In this document: positions 7,645-11,964 of the stretch, piece by piece
How positions within the stretch are numbered: the first letter of the stretch is position 1
Layout: each line of letters begins with the position of its first letter
Origin: JBOHHR01 sp050740975
GTDB taxonomy: Bacteria > Pseudomonadota > Gammaproteobacteria > JBOHHR01
Assembly: GCA_050740975.1 (NCBI GenBank)
Contig: JBOIEE010000311.1
Coordinates: 1 to 11,964, forward strand
Reading direction: 5' to 3'
Length of the DNA stretch: 11,964 nucleotides
Program-made: the position numbers and the translations under genes
The notes under the pieces: generated by a model
The model's input: the letters and a program-made list of their open reading frames with translations, nothing else
Told to the model about the DNA's origin: nothing
Databases searched by the model: none

Positions 7645-7654
7645 TTGATATCAA
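7645..7654. promoter_or_regulatory. Perfect palindrome TTGATATCAA upstream of the fleN promoter
   Basis: This ten-base palindrome is centred about 55 bases upstream of the predicted fleN transcription start. Its position and dyad symmetry suit an activator or operator site. It does not match the published Pseudomonas FleQ box order, so the protein that would bind is unknown. Confidence 0.3.
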
Positions 7655-7758
7655 TCGGCTATATCGAATGATCCTGGGGAGAAGTAGTTTTCTGGCGACG
7701 GAATTTTGGCTGCCACAGCGGTGCGCGTCCGACTGCTCGTTGACAGCCGGTTCAGGTC

Positions 7759-9231
7759 TTATTCTTGCGCCGGAGGAAGGTAGGAACTGTCCTGTCTCAG
7801 CAGACCGTACTTACGCATCTTCTCTACTAAGGTGGTACGTCCCAAGCTCAAGCGTTTAGCGGCACGGGCAACCACCCAATCGGTTTCTTCCAAGGCATCT
7901 TTTATATAATTGAATTCCAGTTGCGATAAATGGCTTTTCAGATCGATGCCGCGCCTCGGCAAACGCGGAGCTACCGTGATATCGGTGAGACCTACAGGTG
8001 GAGCGGTCGCGTATTCGGTCTGAAAGTTGTCGCTGGGCGCTTGGCGTTGATATTTTTCCGGGAGATCGTGCCACTCTACGATGGTGTTCGGGTACAAAAT
8101 GGTCAAGCGTTCAATGAGATTAGCAAGCTCCCGTACGTTTCCGGGCCAGGGATAGCGGGATAGGGATTGCACCGCCATTGGCGAGAGATGAACTCGCCCG
8201 TAGTCTTCGTGGGCAAGCCTTTCCACCAGATCATTGATCAGCAGCGGTAAATCTTCTACGCGCTGACGAAGCGGTGGTGCTTCGATCGGAAACACGTTCA
8301 AGCGATAGAAGAGATCTTCCCGGAAGCGTCCCTCCGTGATCGCCTTATCCAAGTTCACGTGAGTCGCTGCAACGATACGCACATCGACGGTTATGCTCCT
8401 GTTGCTGCCCACACGCTCAAATGCGTGTTCCTGGAGCACGCGTAATAATTTGACCTGCATCGACAGGCTCATGTCACCGATCTCATCCAGGAAAAGCGTT
8501 CCGCCGTCCGCCATTTCAAAGCGCCCTTGACGCGCGGTGATGGCACCGGTGAACGCCCCCTTTTCGTGTCCAAAAAGCTCGCTTTCCAACAGATCCGGGG
8601 GGATGGCGCCGCAGTTCAATGGTACAAAAGGTTTATTGCGGCGCCTGGATTGGTAGTGAATGTGGCGGGCAATCACCTCCTTTCCAGATCCAGATTCGCC
8701 TGTAATCAGGACGCTGGCGTCCGACGAAGCGACCTTTTCGATCATTTTGCGCACGCTTTGTATGCATGGACTGTCGCCGACCAGATTGCGGAAAAGCTCA
8801 GGCGAACGCTGCTGCAGTCCATTAGGGTGGCGGTTCTGGTGGTAGGCTTCGAGCTTCTGCAAGGTGGTGCTAATCTCGTGATAACGCAGCGGCATCTCGA
8901 TTTGAGCCAAAGTCCCGACCTCCAGTTCGAAGTTCACCCGCTGCAGTCTTGATTTGTCGCTGAGCAACACCACGGGTACATGCGGATCCTTGGCCTTAAT
9001 GCGGCGAAACACGTCCAGTCGGGCCTTATTCGATCCGCAGTCTCCTAGGCAGAGCAACTTAACCGTCGGTTCGCCGTCCAGGTACGATTCCCAAGTGCTG
9101 TGATCGCAGGCAGCGGTCTCGTATTCGAGAAAATCGAAGATCTGGTGCAGGTGACGCCGCTTCTCGGCATCGTTTTCGATGACTACGACCGCCGGAGGGG
9201 GTACTAGGTGGGAGGCGTTTTCTTCTTCCAT
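7759..9231 (-). CDS. fleQ: FleQ, sigma-54-dependent master activator of flagellar genes
   Basis: At 490 residues it has the length of Pseudomonas FleQ. Residues 14-130 form a degenerate receiver (FleQ domain): Asp64 sits near the usual phosphoacceptor place, but the conserved Lys of the KP motif is Glu112, so phosphorylation is unlikely. The AAA+ domain has Walker A GESGSGKE (178-185), the sigma-54 contact loop GAFTGA (225-230), Walker B LFLDE (Asp249-Glu250) and an arginine-finger region near REDLFYRLNVFP. A Fis-type HTH lies at about 445-485 (ARAAKRLSLGRTTLVEKM). The positions known for c-di-GMP binding in Pseudomonas are partly changed (LFRN at 146-149, Arg189-His190, D-x3-R at 334-338). 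No ribosome site precedes the ATG. A divergent flagellar unit begins 364 bases away. Confidence 0.96.
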   Translation of the reverse strand: MEEENASHLVPPPAVVVIENDAEKRRHLHQIFDFLEYETAACDHSTWESYLDGEPTVKLLCLGDCGSNKARLDVFRRIKAKDPHVPVVLLSDKSRLQRVNFELEVGTLAQIEMPLRYHEISTTLQKLEAYHQNRHPNGLQQRSPELFRNLVGDSPCIQSVRKMIEKVASSDASVLITGESGSGKEVIARHIHYQSRRRNKPFVPLNCGAIPPDLLESELFGHEKGAFTGAITARQGRFEMADGGTLFLDEIGDMSLSMQVKLLRVLQEHAFERVGSNRSITVDVRIVAATHVNLDKAITEGRFREDLFYRLNVFPIEAPPLRQRVEDLPLLINDLVERLAHEDYGRVHLSPMAVQSLSRYPWPGNVRELANLIERLTILYPNTIVEWHDLPEKYQRQAPSDNFQTEYATAPPVGLTDITVAPRLPRRGIDLKSHLSQLEFNYIKDALEETDWVVARAAKRLSLGRTTLVEKMRKYGLLRQDSSYLPPAQE

Positions 9232-9238
9232 GACATCA

Positions 9239-9267
9239 AGTAAAGCAACTGCGAACGCTTATTGCAA
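9239..9267 (-). promoter_or_regulatory. Weak candidate sigma-70 promoter of fleQ
   Basis: On the minus strand TTGCAA (9262-9267) is followed after 17 bases by TTTACT (9239-9244), both 4/6 matches. The start would fall about at the fleQ ATG, which would make the message leaderless. This fits the missing ribosome site but remains a weak call. Confidence 0.25.
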
Positions 9268-9409
9268 AAACGCCGTCGTGTTTCTGACACTGAATGTTTT
9301 CATCCCTGGGGAGGGCGTTATGGCTCGCTTTGCCGCGCGCCGAAGCTCTTTGTGCTTAATAACGGTAAAATTGAAATGTCCATGAAACTACTGAAGAATC
9401 CCAAAGTTG

Positions 9410-9437
9410 TTGAGGCATTCCACGTATCCTTGAGGCA
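9410..9437. promoter_or_regulatory. Direct repeat, possible enhancer site for the sigma-54 promoter
   Basis: TTGAGGCA occurs twice with a 20-base period, about two helical turns, so both copies face the same side of the DNA. They are centred about 77 and 97 bases upstream of the predicted start. That is a usual distance for activators of sigma-54 promoters. An eight-base repeat alone could arise by chance. Confidence 0.35.
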
Positions 9438-9484
9438 GGATGCGCGCGAGTTTCCGGCTAATCCCAAGGGTTCAGGCATGTTAT

Positions 9485-9500
9485 TGGAACAGTCATTGCT
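9485..9500 (+). promoter_or_regulatory. Candidate sigma-54 promoter of the divergent flagellar unit
   Basis: TGGAACAGTCATTGCT matches the -24/-12 consensus TGGCACG-N4-TTGCW at TGG, AC and TTGCT, with exactly ten bases between GG and GC. The start would be near 9511, leaving a leader of about 85 bases before the ATG at 9596. It shares the ATTGCT -12 block with the fleN promoter candidate. Confidence 0.65.
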
Positions 9501-9584
9501 ATCGCGTGGATGTGTTGCCGATCTCGATCCGACTTACCATCGGGATCTTGAACGTAGCGATATGTAGCACGCATCGACAAAAGC

Positions 9585-9590
9585 GAGAGG
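9585..9590 (+). promoter_or_regulatory. Ribosome binding site fixing the start at 9596
   Basis: GAGAGG ends five bases before the ATG at 9596. Together with the predicted transcription start near 9511, it rules out the longer reading that begins at 9440. Confidence 0.6.
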
Positions 9591-9595
9591 TGGCT

Positions 9596-9955
9596 ATGAC
9601 AACAAACGCTAATATGGGCGGCCGCGACAGGGAAACCTTGGAGGCGGATCTGGGAAAGCTGCTGGCTACCCTCACGGGGAGCAGCGAGCCTATCGAAAGT
9701 CTGGCGCAGGATTTTTGTACGCAAAACCCATCCCAGGACCAAAGTTTCAGAAGTTACGAATACCGGCTCACCGTGATCGAGCAGCGTTATCGCAAGCGAT
9801 TATCAGGGCTCGAAGGACTGCTGGGACAATTGCAATCGACGAGCAGTTTTCTGTCGCGACAACTCAAGGAGTTGCCTTTGTCTCATGCGAACCCTGATCC
9901 GATCAAGCGCGGAGCAGCTGCGGGCACGATGAGAAGCGGAAAAAAAGCGGTCTAA
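9596..9955 (+). CDS. Uncharacterised 119-residue helical protein, probably flagellar
   Basis: I do not recognise a family. The protein is soluble, with no signal peptide or membrane span. Residues 14-34 and about 55-95 look helical (RLTVIEQRYRKRLSGLEGLLG and following heptad-like leucines). This is the build of small flagellar export chaperones such as FlgN, FliS or FliT. The C-terminus is basic (RSGKKAV). The start at 9596 has a clear ribosome site. A sigma-54 promoter match lies upstream and a FliT-like gene follows after nine bases, so the two are very likely co-transcribed. The flagellar role is inferred from context. Confidence 0.8.
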   Translation: MTTNANMGGRDRETLEADLGKLLATLTGSSEPIESLAQDFCTQNPSQDQSFRSYEYRLTVIEQRYRKRLSGLEGLLGQLQSTSSFLSRQLKELPLSHANPDPIKRGAAAGTMRSGKKAV

Positions 9956-9964
9956 GGCTATCCT

Positions 9965-10366
9965 ATGGTAGGCGAAAACAAGCAGTTCTATATTCACAAT
10001 GCGATCCAGGACTTGATCGATTTGAGCGATTACCTGTTAGATCGCATCCGCGCTGGAGAGTGGGTGAATGCCTCGGACCTTGATCAAGAACGTTGTGAGC
10101 GTTTAGGCGATCTTTTTCGTCATTTCAGCGCTGAGGAACTATTGCGCTATGCCGGGACCTTACAACGGTTGCTCGATATAGATACACAGGTGCTGAGTGC
10201 GACCCGCCTGGCGAGAGCGGAATACGCCAAGCAACTTAAATCGCTTCAGAAGCTGAAAGAGCGCTATTACATACACGCTCATTCTCAGCGTGTAGTTCCA
10301 TTGCCCCTTCCCGCGAGACCCAAACAAGCTTCCGTGGAACGGGCTTCCCTTATTCGATCACGATAA
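9965..10366 (+). CDS. FliT-like flagellar export chaperone
   Basis: This 133-residue, mostly helical protein resembles FliT, a cytoplasmic chaperone for the filament cap FliD. The N-terminal part has the family pattern: a helix with DLIDLSDYLLDRIRAGEW, then a second helix with an acidic-x3-R turn (DLDQERCERLGDLF). A long helix follows at about residues 55-105, and a basic, Pro-rich tail ends the protein. TAAGG lies seven bases before the ATG, overlapping the end of the previous gene. In Pseudomonas, small fliS/fliT-type genes sit just upstream of fleQ on the same strand; here they are divergent from it. The last 17 bases overlap the convergent BPSS1780-family gene. FliT families diverge strongly, so the call rests on the motif pattern and neighbours. 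Confidence 0.7.
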   Translation: MVGENKQFYIHNAIQDLIDLSDYLLDRIRAGEWVNASDLDQERCERLGDLFRHFSAEELLRYAGTLQRLLDIDTQVLSATRLARAEYAKQLKSLQKLKERYYIHAHSQRVVPLPLPARPKQASVERASLIRSR

Positions 10367-11078
10367 AGTCTGAGGGAGGAGATCCCTCGAATATCGCCCG
10401 GTAGCTTGCGTACACCGCTCCTACGGTGACCGGGATCAGAATGAGAAACCCCAAAAAGAACACTAAAGAAGCAAGGGCCGCGAGTCCAAGGTAGATCAAT
10501 CCCGCTGCCGTCAAAGGACCAATGTTGCGCCAGCAGGCTCCGAAACTACTTTTGATCGCTGCGACCGGATCCAGGCGAGCAAAAAGAACCAGCGGAACGG
10601 CGTAGAGCAAGGCCATGCTCATCAGCGCAGCAAATGTCAATATCACCAGCAAACCCAGCATAGCTCCCCCGCTAAGGTCCAAAACCGGCGCTTCGCCGGG
10701 CGTGATTACTAAGAATTGCGAGAACCCTAAAACCATCGCTATGCCCAGCATGGTGGCCTGGGCGCCAAGCGCGAGCACCCCGAGCATCAACATCGGGGCG
10801 CGCCGATCGGGATCCATCAAGGCCGAAAACAAATGCTTGAGATGCAACTTACCTCCCTGAAACGACTCCCGCACCCCGTGCAATAAGCCACCATAGAGAG
10901 CCGGGGTCAGCAGGGCGAGCGCCACCTGCCCGACCAATGGGACGAGTGTCAGGGCGATGTTGATGGCGAGAAACGCAAAGGTCAACAACACCCAGAGACC
11001 GGGGTCTTTGGCAAAAACACGCCAGCCTTCCGTATACCAGCTCCACACTATGGAGGAATTGATTTTTTTTGCTTCCAT
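10350..11078 (-). CDS. BPSS1780-family integral membrane protein
   Basis: This 242-residue inner-membrane protein has no known activity. The N-terminus carries the family signature W-x2-YTEGWRVFAKDPGLW (about residues 12-29), a short amphipathic helix before the first span. Hydrophobic segments lie at about 28-48, 51-66, 95-120, 137-166 and 187-228, the last long enough for two spans, giving five or six in all. I start at the ATG at 11078 because AGGGGA (11084-11089) sits five bases upstream; a longer frame to 11135 would run into the upstream cupin gene. The 22-base gap to that gene suggests one operon. The 3' end overlaps the FliT-like gene tail to tail. Confidence 0.85.
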   Translation of the reverse strand: MEAKKINSSIVWSWYTEGWRVFAKDPGLWVLLTFAFLAINIALTLVPLVGQVALALLTPALYGGLLHGVRESFQGGKLHLKHLFSALMDPDRRAPMLMLGVLALGAQATMLGIAMVLGFSQFLVITPGEAPVLDLSGGAMLGLLVILTFAALMSMALLYAVPLVLFARLDPVAAIKSSFGACWRNIGPLTAAGLIYLGLAALASLVFFLGFLILIPVTVGAVYASYRAIFEGSPPSDFIVIE

Positions 11079-11083
11079 TTTTG

Positions 11084-11089
11084 TCCCCT
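11084..11089 (-). promoter_or_regulatory. Ribosome binding site fixing the start of the BPSS1780-family gene
   Basis: AGGGGA on the minus strand lies five bases before the ATG at 11078. No comparable site precedes the longer in-frame start at 11135. Confidence 0.6.
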
Positions 11090-11100
11090 GAGTTGTGATG

Positions 11101-11658
11101 TCATTTTTTTGTTTGCTTGGCGCACGCGGTCCCATCGGTCTGATACGGAACCACGTTTTCCTGCTCGTTGGGATCGTTGCGCGAGACGATCGCGACCGCA
11201 GGACTGTCCTTGCTCAGATTGCGCGGCTGATGGGGAACGTTGGGCGGGATGAAGATGAAATCGCCGGCGCGGTTGAGCACCGATTTACACAAACCTTCGC
11301 CATAGCGTGTCTCTACCTGGCCTTGCAGCAGGTAGATCGCGCTCTCGTGATCCCGGTGATAATGGGGCTTAGCGGCCGTACCGGGTGGAATGCGCACCAC
11401 GTTCATGGAAATGGCCGTGGACCCGGCCGTCGCTTGCGAGATCCCGATGAAGGCCGGTAGGTCCTGGCGTGTCACCTGCTCTGTCGGCGGCCGCACGGTA
11501 ACGATCTCCTGCAACCGAGACGTCGTCGTGTTCTGGTCGTTTGAGATAGGTGCTTGGCCAAAGGCCGCCACTGCGCCAGCCACGAGGCCGATTGCTTGTA
11601 TGTGGATTAACGCCAAACGTTTCACCCCTCCTCGATTGGCACAATGCGCCTCGGCCAT
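11101..11658 (-). CDS. Exported cupin-domain protein
   Basis: A single-cupin beta-barrel protein with a likely signal peptide. Counting from the ATG at 11658, KRLALIHIQAIGLVAGAVAAFGQA (13-36) looks like an n- and h-region with cleavage after AFGQA or near it. Cupin motif 1 gives His99, His101 and Glu105. Motif 2 (GDFIFIPPNVPHQPRN) gives His143. All four metal ligands are therefore present. The reaction cannot be told: cupins may be dioxygenases, isomerases or binding proteins. The ATG begins one base after the stop of the upstream protease gene, suggesting coupling, but lacks a ribosome site. An in-frame GTG at 11625 would give a cleaner signal peptide. However, its GGAGG (11627-11631) sits only one base away, which is too close. 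Confidence 0.85.
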   Translation of the reverse strand: MAEAHCANRGGVKRLALIHIQAIGLVAGAVAAFGQAPISNDQNTTTSRLQEIVTVRPPTEQVTRQDLPAFIGISQATAGSTAISMNVVRIPPGTAAKPHYHRDHESAIYLLQGQVETRYGEGLCKSVLNRAGDFIFIPPNVPHQPRNLSKDSPAVAIVSRNDPNEQENVVPYQTDGTACAKQTKK

Positions 11659-11659
11659 A

Positions 11660-11964
11660 CTAATTGTTACAGGTCAAATAAAGCATGTGCCGCGGTGGCC
11701 GAACTTCGATCTTAAAAGGAGCGAAACGTTCCAGCAAGGTGTAGCCCACGATACCGTAGCTATGACGCTTATTCACGGTAAAGATCATGTCTATGTCATC
11801 GACCTTGCAGCCGCCGAAGGAAACCGTAGCGTGAAACACCTCCACTGTGCTGGAAGCGCCATGGGCCAGTGTCACCCGGGCAAGATAACCGCTTTCGCGG
11901 ATCAAACCTCCTTCCTCTAAGGTCGCCGCGATGGTGTCGGGAAAGATCAGTCCGACCGTGGAGC
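11660..11964 (-). CDS. Retropepsin-like aspartic protease, C-terminal part (5' end outside window)
   Basis: About 100 residues are visible, reading from the right edge. The layout fits the bacterial retropepsin-like (clan AA) family. First comes an STVGLIFPDTIAATLEEGG stretch that normally follows the catalytic D-[ST]-G. Then come strands with VTLAHG and VSFGGCKVDDIDMIF. Last is the hydrophobic YGIVGYTLLERF motif, matching the family's G-L/I-L/V-G-x-x-x-L-x-RF element before the closing strand. The catalytic Asp would lie a few residues beyond the edge and cannot be confirmed. There is no start in the window. The gene is followed after one base by the cupin ATG. I am fairly, not fully, sure of the family. 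Confidence 0.6.
   Translation of the reverse strand, partial: STVGLIFPDTIAATLEEGGLIRESGYLARVTLAHGASSTVEVFHATVSFGGCKVDDIDMIFTVNKRHSYGIVGYTLLERFAPFKIEVRPPRHMLYLTCNN

Larger units (their letters stand above)
9232..9595. other. 364-base divergent intergenic region between fleQ and the FliT-like unit
   Basis: No convincing gene lies here. It holds the weak fleQ promoter on the left, an eight-base direct repeat (TTGAGGCA at 9410-9417 and 9430-9437), and a strong sigma-54 promoter match at 9485-9500 facing right. A 63-codon ORF (9379-9567, +) crosses the promoter without a ribosome site and is discounted. Confidence 0.7.

Noticed and set aside
9318..9330. TGGCTCGCTTTGC as a sigma-54 promoter
   Set aside because: The GG-to-GC spacing is eight bases rather than ten, so it would not be recognised.
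9379..9567. 63-codon ORF in the fleQ-divergent gap
   Set aside because: It has no ribosome site, crosses the sigma-54 promoter and predicted transcription start, and has no recognisable features.

Overview
The window looks like chromosomal DNA of a flagellated gammaproteobacterium of moderately high G+C. The main clue is a Pseudomonas/Vibrio-type flagellar control module: FleQ, FleN and FliA plus strong sigma-54 promoter candidates. I cannot name a genus. There are no insertion sequences, phage genes or CRISPR repeats.

Layout. Positions 1-809 (+) hold the 3' part of a class III nucleotide cyclase fused to a C-terminal FHA-like domain. Converging on it at 858-5423 (-) is a 1521-residue membrane Ser/Thr protein kinase. 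It has an N-terminal kinase domain, nine regular helical repeats of about 75 residues, one membrane span, four Ig-like repeats and a terminal NTF2/SnoaL-like domain. A tRNA-Arg(CCT) follows at 5583-5659 (-). Next is a short stretch with a possible 54-codon ORF and the terminator of fliA. Then come fliA (5914-6636), fleN (6633-7577) and fleQ (7759-9231), all on the minus strand.

A 364-base gap separates fleQ from a divergent two-gene unit on the plus strand: a 119-residue unknown helical protein (9596-9955) and a FliT-like protein (9965-10366). On the far right, running leftward, is a probable three-gene operon: a retropepsin-like protease (cut by the window edge), an exported cupin protein and a BPSS1780-family membrane protein. 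Its last gene overlaps the end of the FliT-like gene tail to tail.

How the parts may work together. FleQ is the sigma-54-dependent master activator of flagellar genes, FleN is the MinD-like ATPase that restrains it, and FliA is sigma-28 for late flagellar genes. I find one sigma-54 -24/-12 match just upstream of fleN and another upstream of the divergent pair, both with the exact 10-base GG-to-GC spacing. The simplest reading is that FleQ and sigma-54 drive fleN-fliA and the FliT-like pair from the same locus. The kinase and the cyclase-FHA protein may form a separate phosphorylation/second-messenger pair, since FHA domains bind phosphothreonine. That link is inferred from adjacency only.
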